From the NCBI GenBank assembly GCA_934359755.1, contig CAKRLV010000041.1, forward strand, positions 1 through 20,218: a DNA stretch of 20,218 nucleotides, in the 5' to 3' direction. The notes under the pieces are model-generated. The model was not told the origin of the DNA. It made no database searches and worked only from the letters and a program-made list of their open reading frames with translations. Position numbers and translations under genes: made by a program. Within the stretch, counting starts at the first letter, position 1. Each line of letters starts with the position of its first letter. This DNA comes from an uncultured Agathobacter sp. GTDB taxonomy: Bacteria; Bacillota; Clostridia; Lachnospirales; Lachnospiraceae. Of this stretch, positions 8,306 through 16,271 are shown piece after piece.

Positions 8306-9064
8306 TTGAATTTGTATTTTGAACTATTGAAAACTCCAGTATTTACTGTGGAAGATGTAAATAAATATTATGACAATATGGATAGCGCTCGCTCTGCAAT
8401 CAAGCGATTGATGAAGGAGGGAATGGTGGCGAAAATCCGTAACAATATGTATACCTGCATCAGTGGAGAGACAGAAGCGCCGGTTGCTAATCGATTTCAG
8501 ATAGCAAGCAAGATTACGCCAACCTCTTATGTGTCTCACCATACCGCTATGGAATATTATGGGATAACCGATCAGGTATATTACGATGTCTATGTTGCAT
8601 CAGAAACCAGCTTTCGAGAGTTTGAATTTGATGGATATACGTATCGATATGTGGCGTCAAAGGATATGGAAGGCGTGGAAACGCCTGCACTAAGCGGTGG
8701 AATACGTATCACAAATCGGGAACGAACTTTGGTAGACTGCGTAAAGGATATGGATAAAATAGCTGGAATAGAAGAAGTGATACAGGATATTGGAAGTATG
8801 AAGCGAATGCAGGAGAAAAGAGTCTTGAAATATTTAGACCTATTATCGAATCAGTTCCTATACCAAAAGATGGGATTTCTTCTTTCTGAGCATAAGGAGA
8901 AGATGGGGCTTTCAGATGAATTCTTTGATACATGTAAGAGTCAGATTGGAAGGAGTAAGCGCTATTTAACAAAAGATAGATCAGATATGTGTTATTCAGA
9001 TGAATGGAAGTTGATTGTACCCAAAAGCTTGTATTACACAAAAATAGATGCACAGATTGACTGA
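8306..9064 (+). CDS. AbiEi-like antitoxin/transcriptional regulator
   Basis: The 252-residue protein has an N-terminal winged-helix domain (FTVEDVNKYYDNMDSARSAIKRLMKEGMVAKIRNNMYTCI), then the AbiEi core (NRFQIASKITPTSYVSHHTAMEYYGI...VYVAS) and ITNRERTLVDCVKDMDKIAG, as in type IV antitoxins. AbiEi normally represses its own operon and neutralises the AbiEii nucleotidyltransferase. The TTG at 8306 is the likely start: GGAGG at 8293-8297 sits 8 bases upstream, while the ATG at 8291 is part of that ribosome site. No AbiEii gene follows; a PIN-like protein lies 37 bases downstream instead. The length is complete for the family, so this is not a fragment. It probably controls the whole four-gene operon. 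Confidence 0.8.
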   Translation: MNLYFELLKTPVFTVEDVNKYYDNMDSARSAIKRLMKEGMVAKIRNNMYTCISGETEAPVANRFQIASKITPTSYVSHHTAMEYYGITDQVYYDVYVASETSFREFEFDGYTYRYVASKDMEGVETPALSGGIRITNRERTLVDCVKDMDKIAGIEEVIQDIGSMKRMQEKRVLKYLDLLSNQFLYQKMGFLLSEHKEKMGLSDEFFDTCKSQIGRSKRYLTKDRSDMCYSDEWKLIVPKSLYYTKIDAQID

Positions 9065-9101
9065 CCAATTATTTAGTATTGATGTAGGAGGGAAGGAAAT
9101 A

Positions 9102-10139
9102 ATGCTAAAAGAGTATTGCTTTGGAACTAATTGCAAACAAGGTTTCTATTTGATTGATTCTAATATTTTGATAGCAATGGGAAATTTATATTACAAGGGA
9201 AAATGCAAATCAGAAGAGTTAAAAAACGAGATAATAGATTTTATTTTAACAGCCAGAAGATATGGGGTACAGAACCAGTTTGCACTTGTTGAACTATGTT
9301 ATGACTACAACACAAATCAGATTAATACAGAGGCAATGCAAAAAATAATGATTGCGTATGATAATCTTCTTACCTCGATGTCAGATGATGAGATAGTAAA
9401 TCATAAAGGAGCAGGAGACATTTGTATTAGTAATAAAGATAAACAACAGAAAAACTATAAATCTATATATGATTGTAATTTGCCACTTTATATGTTTGGA
9501 GAGACGGGGAAAGAACTAAAAATTACATTTTTAGTTATGTATTTATATATGCTTAAGATTTATCAACTATATTTTAATCATAATGCGGACTCATTTGATA
9601 AAATAAAGCTATTATTTGAATTTATGACAAATGAAGTAGACGTTCTATTGGCAAATGAGTTTCTAATGGCGACATTATTATTTATTGGAAATAACAATGA
9701 AAAAAATATTGCAAAGAGAGTTTTTAAGCCTAAAGAAAAACCAGAGTTGATGCATGTCTTAAATGCTACAATTGATGTGTTTCAATATCGAATGGCCAGT
9801 GCATTTGCAGAGATGTTTGCGCAGATGGGGAATTCGATATTTATTAAATTTGTAACAGCGGATAAACCCTTGCAAGATTTTATGGACCATGTAAATACAT
9901 ATAATACGGTTATTTCGAAGGATATGATAACCTCCTTAAATATTTACAATACGGATGTCGCAGAGAAATACAGAGAAAAATGGGCCGATTATTCTAATAA
10001 AGTTATGAATCCAATAATGAAGAATCGGTATTTTCAGCTCCATTTAGGAGAAAGTAAATTATCTTTGGATTTTGAAGAAAAAGTAAAAAAGAACATTATA
10101 TTGTTAGAGCAAGAAATCTTATGTAAAAATGAAATATAA
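9102..10139 (+). CDS. PIN-like domain protein, candidate toxin partner of AbiEi
   Basis: I do not recognise a named family for this 345-residue protein. It does show PIN-nuclease-like spacing of acidic residues: FYLIDSNILIAMG (Asp19, first strand), FALVELCYD (Glu64), NATIDVFQYRMASAFAEM (Asp225) and IFIKFVTADKPLQDF (Asp254, usual 'vTaDk.l' strand). PIN domains cut single-stranded RNA using a metal bound by such residues. It is much longer than small VapC toxins; residues 95-215 form an insert rich in Leu/Ile/Phe. The ATG at 9102 has GGAGGGAAGG just upstream and is preferred to 9048, which overlaps the preceding gene. It stands where AbiEii is normally encoded, suggesting a toxin or effector role. 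The fold is my inference from motifs. Confidence 0.5.
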   Translation: MLKEYCFGTNCKQGFYLIDSNILIAMGNLYYKGKCKSEELKNEIIDFILTARRYGVQNQFALVELCYDYNTNQINTEAMQKIMIAYDNLLTSMSDDEIVNHKGAGDICISNKDKQQKNYKSIYDCNLPLYMFGETGKELKITFLVMYLYMLKIYQLYFNHNADSFDKIKLLFEFMTNEVDVLLANEFLMATLLFIGNNNEKNIAKRVFKPKEKPELMHVLNATIDVFQYRMASAFAEMFAQMGNSIFIKFVTADKPLQDFMDHVNTYNTVISKDMITSLNIYNTDVAEKYREKWADYSNKVMNPIMKNRYFQLHLGESKLSLDFEEKVKKNIILLEQEILCKNEI

Positions 10140-10174
10140 GTATAATGCATACTGGCATAAAAGGAGTTCAAGAG

Positions 10175-11203
10175 ATGAAAAAAGATTTAACAAATTCTCA
10201 GTTAGATAGACAAAACATATTGAATAACAATATAGCGTTGGAAGAAATTCGAAATACGTCCAATATTCAAGGTGTTTGGTTTGAAGATAAAGTATATTTT
10301 ACAAAAAATATGGTGGCAGATTTTTTCGAAGTAGATATTCGAACAATAGAGAGATGTGTATCTGCTAATCTACCTGAATTAGAAAAAAATGGATATGAAA
10401 TAATTAAAGGCGCTAGGTTAAAAGCTTTTATTGAGGCTGTGAGTTCATTTAATGCAGCCGGAATAGATATAGGGATTATAAGCAATAAAACGACGTTGCT
10501 TGCTATATTTGATTTTAAAGCTTTTTTAAATATAGCGATGTTGTTGGTAGAAAGTGAAAATGCAAGAATATTAAGGCAAGCAATGTTGAACATTGTTATT
10601 GATTTGGTTAATAAGAAGACTGGGGGGGCAACAAAATATATTAATCAAAGAGATAAAGATTTTTTACATTCTTATTTGCAGGAGGATGATTATCGAAGAG
10701 AATTTACGGATGCGTTAAGGGATTTTGTAGATATGAATCAATTCAAATATGCAATATTTACAGATATGATTTATCAAAGCATTTTTAAAGAAAATGCAAA
10801 AGAGTATAGAGAAGTTCTAAATCTAAAAAAGCGTGATAGAACGAGAGATACTTTTTACTCGGAAATATTAGATTTGATTGCATCATATGAATGTGGTTTG
10901 GCAGAGATGATTCGAAAAAAAGCAGAACTGGAAGGAAGAAAGATCACAAATTGGGAGGTTCGAGAAGTATTTAAAGAGTTTGAAGAACTTCCTCATTGGA
11001 AGCCACTTATTAATGGTGCAAGAACCAAAATGGCAAGTAGAGATTTGGCATTAAGAGATTCTTTTCATCAACAGTTAGAGTCGTATATTAAACCTTTAGA
11101 CCAGAGTGAATATGACAAGTTCTTGGGAGTAGAATCGGATCAAGTTGCAAGATTAATGGATGAGAACAGAGATGTGTTAAAAAGACTAAAGGAGCGTGAG
11201 TAG
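10175..11203 (+). CDS. RhuM-like DNA-binding protein, candidate partner of the Doc protein
   Basis: The 342-residue protein has an N-terminal DNA-binding region typical of RhuM-like proteins (GVWFEDKVYFTKNMVADFFEVDIRTIERCVSANL, residues about 35-70), followed by a mostly helical middle and a charged C-terminus (ARLMDENRDVLKRLKERE). The ATG at 10175 is chosen over 10145 because AAGGAG lies 9 bases upstream. Its TAG stop directly abuts the ATG of the Fic/Doc gene, a zero-base spacing that implies tight translational coupling and a functional pair. RhuM-type genes are often found beside Fic or Doc genes on mobile elements; I infer that this protein controls or neutralises the Doc toxin. Its exact function is not known. 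Confidence 0.6.
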   Translation: MKKDLTNSQLDRQNILNNNIALEEIRNTSNIQGVWFEDKVYFTKNMVADFFEVDIRTIERCVSANLPELEKNGYEIIKGARLKAFIEAVSSFNAAGIDIGIISNKTTLLAIFDFKAFLNIAMLLVESENARILRQAMLNIVIDLVNKKTGGATKYINQRDKDFLHSYLQEDDYRREFTDALRDFVDMNQFKYAIFTDMIYQSIFKENAKEYREVLNLKKRDRTRDTFYSEILDLIASYECGLAEMIRKKAELEGRKITNWEVREVFKEFEELPHWKPLINGARTKMASRDLALRDSFHQQLESYIKPLDQSEYDKFLGVESDQVARLMDENRDVLKRLKERE

Positions 11204-11662
11204 ATGGAACAAATTTATTATCTTACGCTCGATGAGGCTGTAAAAATACATCGTGCAACAATTGAGAAAAGTGGCGGAGGAGATATAGGGGATTTAGATT
11301 TGGGGAGACTAGACAGCGTGCTAACTCATATTCAAAATGATGATTATTATCCGACATTTATTGATAAGCTGGTACATTTATTCTTTTGCTCTTGCAAATT
11401 TCATTGTTTTACAGACGGAAACAAGAGAATTGCGATTACATTGACTGCAGATTTCTTACTGAGAAATGGATACATGGGAATTGCAAATGTGTATTTCAGA
11501 GAAATGGAAAATATAAGTTATCATGTGGCAGCCGGACACATAGATGAGGAGCTTTTAACCGAGCTGATGACTGCTATATTAGATAATACTTATGATAATG
11601 ATGAAGCATTAAAGTTAAAATTATTTAATGCCATTTCTATTGAAGAGCAGTTTTACGAATAG
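11204..11662 (+). CDS. Doc-type Fic (Fido) family toxin
   Basis: The 152-residue protein carries the Fic/Doc active-site motif HCFTDGNKRIA (residues 67-77). The HxFxDxNKR form with Lys-Arg is the Doc version, whose characterised member phosphorylates EF-Tu, rather than the HPFxxGNGR form of AMP-transferring Fic enzymes. The N-terminal ILTLDEA-type strand/helix (YYLTLDEAVKIHRATIEKSGGG) also resembles Doc. Length fits a stand-alone Doc (about 125-150 residues). No Phd antitoxin is present; the gene starts immediately after the RhuM-like gene, the most likely antitoxin or regulator. It is the last gene of the four-gene operon and is followed within 2 bases by a perfect palindrome. Phosphorylation of EF-Tu is a family expectation only. 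Confidence 0.8.
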   Translation: MEQIYYLTLDEAVKIHRATIEKSGGGDIGDLDLGRLDSVLTHIQNDDYYPTFIDKLVHLFFCSCKFHCFTDGNKRIAITLTADFLLRNGYMGIANVYFREMENISYHVAAGHIDEELLTELMTAILDNTYDNDEALKLKLFNAISIEEQFYE

Positions 11663-11663
11663 T

Positions 11664-11693
11664 TTTGGTCCCGACATTAATGTCGGGACCAAA
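11664..11693. repeat. Perfect 30-bp palindrome after the Doc gene
   Basis: The first 15 bases (TTTGGTCCCGACATT) are the exact reverse complement of the next 15. As RNA it would form a long hairpin 1 base after the Doc stop, but no T-run follows. It may be an end-of-operon structure or a protein binding site. Its outer TTTGGTCC/GGACCAAA arms match palindromes at 17031-17095 and 19757-19775. Confidence 0.75.
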
Positions 11694-11723
11694 CTAGTTT
11701 GCAAATTAAATATGTTTACAGCA

Positions 11724-11865
11724 GGTCGCTAAGTGCCGGTGGCACTTGTTTAGCGCCGACCGAAGTGGAACGAAGACAGCTGTGCTAGGCTACTTCGCAG
11801 AAGGTTCTGATTGTAGGAGAAATACCTATGGTCAGGGCCTTTTCTATTGCCTTTAAGCACAGCTG
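11724..11865 (+). other. Highly structured intergenic region, possible structured RNA
   Basis: This is the main part of a 330-base gene-free stretch (11663-11992). GGTCGCTAAGTGCC (11724-11737) pairs with most of 11741-11761 around a GGT loop, making a long hairpin. CAGCTGTGCT (11777-11786) is the exact complement of AGCACAGCTG (11856-11865), enclosing about 70 bases with smaller internal pairings (AGAA/TTCT, TAGG/CCTA). There is no reading frame. I do not recognise a known RNA family. It could be a non-coding RNA, a leader of the following operon, or a relic of a mobile element. Confidence 0.45.
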
Positions 11866-11897
11866 CGGGGCACAAGGCCATGCTGTCAACATATAGA

Positions 11898-11954
11898 AAA
11901 GTGTTCGCAACATAGAATATTTATCTTGAAAGTGTTCGCGTATTCGAATATAAT
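11898..11954 (+). promoter_or_regulatory. Promoter and direct-repeat operators of the HNH-SIR2-HerA operon
   Basis: TTGAAA (11926-11931) and TATAAT (11949-11954) have an ideal 17-base spacer. AAAGTGTTCGC occurs twice (11898-11908 and 11929-11939), 31 bases apart, about three helical turns; the second copy overlaps the -35 box. This is what a repressor site looks like, and the small HTH protein encoded 38 bases downstream is the obvious candidate. Confidence 0.7.
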
Positions 11955-11992
11955 TAAAGTGACATGTTGTCGTTTTATATGGAGGACACAGA

Positions 11993-12172
11993 ATGGAATA
12001 TTTAACTTCAGCAGATTGTGCAAAAAAATGGAATGTATCTCAGAGAAGAGTGGCGATTTATTGTAAAGAAGGACGCATTGAAGGCGCTGTCATGATGGGA
12101 AGAATGTGGATGATTCCTAAAAGTGCAGAGAAACCAGAGGATCCAAGAAAGACCAAAAAGAATGCAGAATAA
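11993..12172 (+). CDS. Small helix-turn-helix protein (excisionase/MerR-like fold)
   Basis: The 59-codon gene, too short for most gene callers, starts at an ATG with GGAGG 7 bases upstream. The product (MEYLTSADCAKKWNVSQRRV, then AIYCKEGRIEGAVMMGRMWM and a basic tail PRKTKKNAE) has the helix-turn-helix plus wing of small DNA-binding proteins related to excisionases and MerR. Such proteins are common beside Fic and defence genes in Firmicutes. It is the first gene of the HNH-SIR2-HerA operon, 29 bases before the HNH gene, and sits just behind a promoter with direct repeats. It probably regulates this operon; an excisionase role is less likely because another such protein sits beside the integrase. 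Confidence 0.75.
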   Translation: MEYLTSADCAKKWNVSQRRVAIYCKEGRIEGAVMMGRMWMIPKSAEKPEDPRKTKKNAE

Positions 12173-12201
12173 TGTTGCTTTGATAGAGAGAAGGTGAGAT
12201 A

Positions 12202-13269
12202 TTGGCTGAGCTAATAATCGATAGTAATTATTACAATAAACTTGATATAGAAGGCTTTTCAAAGATGATGAGTTCTCCTTCATATTGCTATAAATTTTAT
12301 TGGCTTGAAGCAATTGTACAGCTAATATCTGCGAATAGAACAGAGGCAACATATGATGAAATTATAAATAAAATGATTGCGAATGCATGGTTCCCTGTTC
12401 AGGAATATCATATCCATTTAAGCGGGATATATGGAGATGGAGATGTAAAGGATAATCTTGAAAAAGCAGTTTCTAGATTATATGAACTAACTCAGTTACC
12501 AAGTAATGCTAATGAAATACAGATTATGAACAAATTAGCTGAGTTTTCTGATGATAAGGAGCTGCATTCATATAAAACAGAGCTTACAAAAAACGTGCCT
12601 TATAAAGCCTTATCAGGGTTTGCAAATAAAGGAACGGAAAAGATAAATTTGGAGAGCAGCGCTGGAAGAATGATAGCTTACTATAATAAGCTCAGTGGTT
12701 CAGAACTCTTGCTGCCATATACATTTGGTGATGATAAAAGTTTAAAAAAGGTTGTCAAATTCAATGATGGCTGGATTCAGATGATTCAAGATAATATGGT
12801 CTCAATTTTGGGATGGATAAAGTATGAGAAGGTTAAGTGGTTGCAAAATAATAACCCAGAAGTCCCGGGGATTGTATATAAATTAGCTCAAGATGATGAG
12901 AAAGCAAGAAAATTGGACAATGTAAGAAAACTCTGGGATGCAATCCTTGAAATACGTCCTGTAAAAAATGTATTTATGGATGGTGACATAAACAGAGAAA
13001 GTTATGCAGTGGATCACTTTATTCCAAGAAACTTTGTCATGAGTGATGAGTTGTGGAATTTAATGCCGATGGATCCGATACAGAATATGCAGAAAAATAA
13101 GAAACTTCCTGCATGGAAAGATTATTTTGAGCAGTTTGCAAATAATCAATTTATGATGTATGAAATGATATTTGAAAAATCAGAATTACTAAAGCTGTAT
13201 AAGCAATGCTATAAAGACAATTTGCATTCAATCTGGGCGATACAGGAAAGGGATCTGTTAAAAATGTAA
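12202..13269 (+). CDS. HNH endonuclease domain protein
   Basis: The 355-residue protein has a C-terminal HNH nuclease motif: VDHFIPRNFVMSDELWNLMP (residues 270-289; Asp271, His272, Asn286) followed by DPIQNMQKNKKLP (Asn295, Lys298). This form (DHxxPRxfvxxDELWNL) is typical of metal-dependent HNH proteins in defence loci. The N-terminal half (SSPSYCYKFYWLEAIVQLI, about residues 25-43) reads like a helical domain often fused to it. It starts at TTG (12202) with AAGGTGAG just upstream. It likely cuts DNA. It shares the operon with SIR2 and HerA proteins; because SIR2-HerA alone is a known pair, the HNH may be a second effector or a separate defence gene using the same promoter. Confidence 0.75.
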   Translation: MAELIIDSNYYNKLDIEGFSKMMSSPSYCYKFYWLEAIVQLISANRTEATYDEIINKMIANAWFPVQEYHIHLSGIYGDGDVKDNLEKAVSRLYELTQLPSNANEIQIMNKLAEFSDDKELHSYKTELTKNVPYKALSGFANKGTEKINLESSAGRMIAYYNKLSGSELLLPYTFGDDKSLKKVVKFNDGWIQMIQDNMVSILGWIKYEKVKWLQNNNPEVPGIVYKLAQDDEKARKLDNVRKLWDAILEIRPVKNVFMDGDINRESYAVDHFIPRNFVMSDELWNLMPMDPIQNMQKNKKLPAWKDYFEQFANNQFMMYEMIFEKSELLKLYKQCYKDNLHSIWAIQERDLLKM

Positions 13270-13311
13270 CACTTGAAAATGCAATAATAGCATTGGCATC
13301 TCTGTATATTA

Positions 13312-13506
13312 TTGATGAAAGAAGTATTTGGAAACATGAGCATTGTTTATATATATCCGACAGTATATTTTAAATGCAAGTATTTACCTCATCCGGTTAG
13401 CAGCGGGGAAGGTTTATTGCCAGATGAAGGTGATTTATCACCGACTGAGAGATATATGAAGGATTATCCAGATATGCATAAAGAGCTTGGTGTTGAACAT
13501 GCTTAG
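13312..13506 (+). CDS. Small hypothetical ORF between HNH and SIR2 genes, doubtful
   Basis: A 64-codon frame fills most of the 266-base gap between the HNH and SIR2 genes. The C-terminal half (PDEGDLSPTERYMKDYPDMH) looks like real protein, but no ribosome site precedes the TTG at 13312 or the ATGs at 13315 and 13336. The first part may not be coding; another open frame (VKNVTLENAIIALASLYIIDERSI...) overlaps it upstream in a different frame. The two could together be the remains of one frameshifted gene. I do not recognise either. Confidence 0.3.
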   Translation: MMKEVFGNMSIVYIYPTVYFKCKYLPHPVSSGEGLLPDEGDLSPTERYMKDYPDMHKELGVEHA

Positions 13507-13535
13507 AAGGCTAAAGAAGAAAGGGTGAATAAATT

Positions 13536-14537
13536 TTGGACTTAAATGATGTAGCAAAAATAATTCAAGAATATCTTGCTGATAGTCCGCTTGTTGTATT
13601 GGGGTCAGGCGCTTCGGTGCCATATGGATTGCCAACGATGGGCGGTCTTGCGGAGGTATTACGTAAAGATTCATTATTACAGGCAGAAGAGAATTCGGCA
13701 AAATTGTTTGCTGACATGGATTCAATTGGCTTAGAAGCTGCAATAGATAATAATGCATTGTCAGAGAATGCAAAAAATCGAATAAGAACTTTGACTTGGA
13801 AATGTATTAATGAAACGGATTTAAAACTTTTCAAAGGCAAGAACCTAGAGGATAGAATGCAGTCTTTGGTAAAGTTAATAAAAAAGATTATTACGACAAG
13901 CCCAAACCAACTCACAATTGTAACTACGAATTATGATCGACTGTCTGAGTATGCTACAGATTTGTATAGAGCATCAACTGTGACCGGATTTGAAGGCAAT
14001 CTGTTTCGGAAATTTGATGGGTTTTCTGAGCATGTTAACAATAAGAGAATCGCAGCCAGAGAGCGAGTTGTAAAAATATTGAAGGTACATGGTTCATTAG
14101 ATTGGTTTAAATCTGAGAATGAGGATATTGTTTCTTTTCCATTACAGGAACAGATACCATCAGGATTTACACCTTTGATAGTGCCACCTGGAAAGGAAAA
14201 ATATAGTACAACTCATGATGAACCATATAGAACAATAATTGAAGAAGCTGATAAGGAATTCAAAAAAGCGGGTTCATTTTTGTGTATAGGATATGGGTTT
14301 AATGATTCGCATATTCAGCCTAAACTCATTTCTCAGATTAAAAGCGGTGGGAAGCCTATCGTGGTGATAACAAAAAAAGCGACAGAAGAGTGTTTACGAT
14401 TAGTTGCTGATACTAATGTAAAAAAATATATAATTCTTGAGGATAACGGCTCGGAAACGAAAATTAAATCGAATAATGAAGATACAACAGTAAGTGGCAG
14501 TATTTGGTCACTAAATGAATTTATGGAGGTATGGTGA
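13536..14537 (+). CDS. SIR2-like NADase of a SIR2-HerA defence pair
   Basis: The 333-residue protein has the SIR2 fold: VVLGSGASVPYGLPTM (residues 20-35; NAD-binding loop GSGAS 23-27), TTNYDRLSE (130-138; Asn132 and Asp134), KVHGSLDW (183-190; likely catalytic His185) and GYGFNDSHI (252-260). SIR2-like proteins in defence systems degrade NAD+ on phage infection and stop growth; some SIR2-HerA complexes are also reported to cut DNA. The start is TTG at 13536 with a purine-rich GAAAGGGTG about 10 bases before. Its stop is 4 bases before the ATG of the HerA gene, so the two are translationally coupled. All visible active-site residues are present, so NADase activity may survive the HerA defect. 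Confidence 0.88.
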   Translation: MDLNDVAKIIQEYLADSPLVVLGSGASVPYGLPTMGGLAEVLRKDSLLQAEENSAKLFADMDSIGLEAAIDNNALSENAKNRIRTLTWKCINETDLKLFKGKNLEDRMQSLVKLIKKIITTSPNQLTIVTTNYDRLSEYATDLYRASTVTGFEGNLFRKFDGFSEHVNNKRIAARERVVKILKVHGSLDWFKSENEDIVSFPLQEQIPSGFTPLIVPPGKEKYSTTHDEPYRTIIEEADKEFKKAGSFLCIGYGFNDSHIQPKLISQIKSGGKPIVVITKKATEECLRLVADTNVKKYIILEDNGSETKIKSNNEDTTVSGSIWSLNEFMEVW

Positions 14538-14541
14538 AAAA

Positions 14542-16251
14542 ATGGGTGTATTGGATTTTGAAAAGGATGATACTTTAGGCACGGTGGAAAGTGTTGATAC
14601 TTCTACTGTTGTGATTAGGGTTGATTCTGATGAAAAAATAAAAGGATTACAAGTTAATCATTTGCTTGCAATTCAAAGTCCAAAAGTTGGACAACAATTG
14701 ATTGGAATGGTATCTAAGATAATTAGAAAGTCTACTGATAGTGCGGATATTATGGATGAATTTGGAACGCCGCTTCTTAGTTATAACATGATTAAGGCTG
14801 TTTTGATTGGAACACATTATGATAAAGATGGCATAAAGGAAAATGTATTTAAAAGAACATTGTCAACAGTACCATCTGTCAATGCTGAATGCTATTTGAT
14901 TTCGGGACAGAAATTAAAGGATTTTATGCAGGCAATAACCTCTGTTTCAAGCGACGAAGAGGCGGTAAGTCTTGATATTGGAAAATATTCTATTGATGAA
15001 GAAGCAGTGGCTTTTTTAAATGGAAATAAGTTTTTCCAGAGACATGCCGTAATTGTAGGAAGTACCGGTTCAGGTAAATCTTGGAGTGTGGCAAGAATAC
15101 TTGAGCAGGTTGCACAATTGAAATCTGCTAATGCAATTTTGTTTGATATTCATGGTGAATATACTCCGTTGAATTCAGATGAATTTATTCACTATAAGAT
15201 TGCAGGACCTAATGATACAGTTTCTGCTGATAAATTATTTTTACCGTATTGGCTTTTAACTTATGAAGAGATGCTATCAATGATGCTTGACCGAAGTGAT
15301 AGCAATGCACCAAACCAAGCAATGCTTTTTTCTTCAGAAGTATTAAATCAAAAGAAAGAGCATTTGAAAAAATGTGAACATACAGAAATGGAAAAGGTTA
15401 TTACTCTTGATAGCCCTGTTCCATATGATTTACAAGCTTTAATTGTTGAATTGTCTAAATTGGATGTCCAAATGGTGCCAGGACAAAATGGAAGGGATAA
15501 ACAAGGCCCATATTATGGAAAACTCACAAGGTTTATTCAGCGACTTAACGCCAAAATAGAAGATAAGCGTTTGAATTTTATGTTCTCGCAGGATAGCAGC
15601 TTGCTTGAATATGATTATATGAATGAGATATGTGAGAAATTGATGAGACCATCGGATAATTCAAGTGGAGGAGTCAAAATAATTGATTTTTCTGAGGTAC
15701 CTTCGGATGTATTACCGTTAATTGCATCATTAGTCGCACGTGTTATTTTTGCAGTACAACAATGGTCTGAGGTACATACACCTATTGCTATTTTCTGCGA
15801 TGAGGCACATTTGTATATACCGGCATCTTCGGAATCTACAATGGATACTCAAAGCGTAGGTTCATTTGAAAGAATAGCTAAGGAAGGACGAAAATATGGT
15901 GTTGGCCTAGTTGTTATATCTCAAAGACCATCTGAGGTAAATAGAACCGTATTAAGCTAGTGCAATAATTTTGTTGCAATGAGATTGACCAATGCTGATG
16001 ATCAGGCGGTTATTAAAAGACTTTTACCGGATAGTTTAGGTGATTATTCTGAGATGCTTCCAATATTGGATATTGGAGAGGCTATCGTTGTAGGTGACGC
16101 CTCAATTCTTCCTAGTCGTATAAAGGTTGATGAACCAAATTTAAAACCAAGAAGTGCTACGGTTAACTTCTGGGATGAGTGGAGCAAAGATACAAGTATT
16201 AACGATATTAAGAACGCTGTAGAAGCTTTACGAAAACAGTCTAAAAGCTAA
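14542..16251 (+). pseudogene. herA: HerA-family ATPase of a SIR2-HerA pair, interrupted by an in-frame TAG
   Basis: The frame covers 569 codon positions with one internal TAG at 15958-15960 (codon 473). HerA is a hexameric RecA-like motor of the FtsK/VirD4 type. An N-terminal HAS-barrel-like region (residues 1-140) precedes Walker A GSTGSGKS (173-180) and Walker B IAIFCDEAH (Asp420, Glu421). Then comes KYGVGLVVISQRPSEVNRTV, the stop, and CNNFVAMRLTNADDQ in the same frame to a natural TAA. Other HerA proteins read SQCNN here, so CAG (Gln) has become TAG. The ATG at 14542 is preferred, with GGAGG upstream and 4 bases after the SIR2 stop. The truncated 472-residue product keeps both Walker motifs but loses the last strands of the ATPase core and the C-terminus; read-through would restore the whole protein. 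Confidence 0.88.
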
Positions 16252-16271
16252 CGGGAAGGAGTGCCATATAA

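Noticed and set aside
8709..10593. Minus-strand frames at 8709-9068 and 10267-10593 as antisense genes to AbiEi and RhuM-like genes.
   Set aside because: No ribosome sites and no protein-like composition; the plus-strand genes explain the region.
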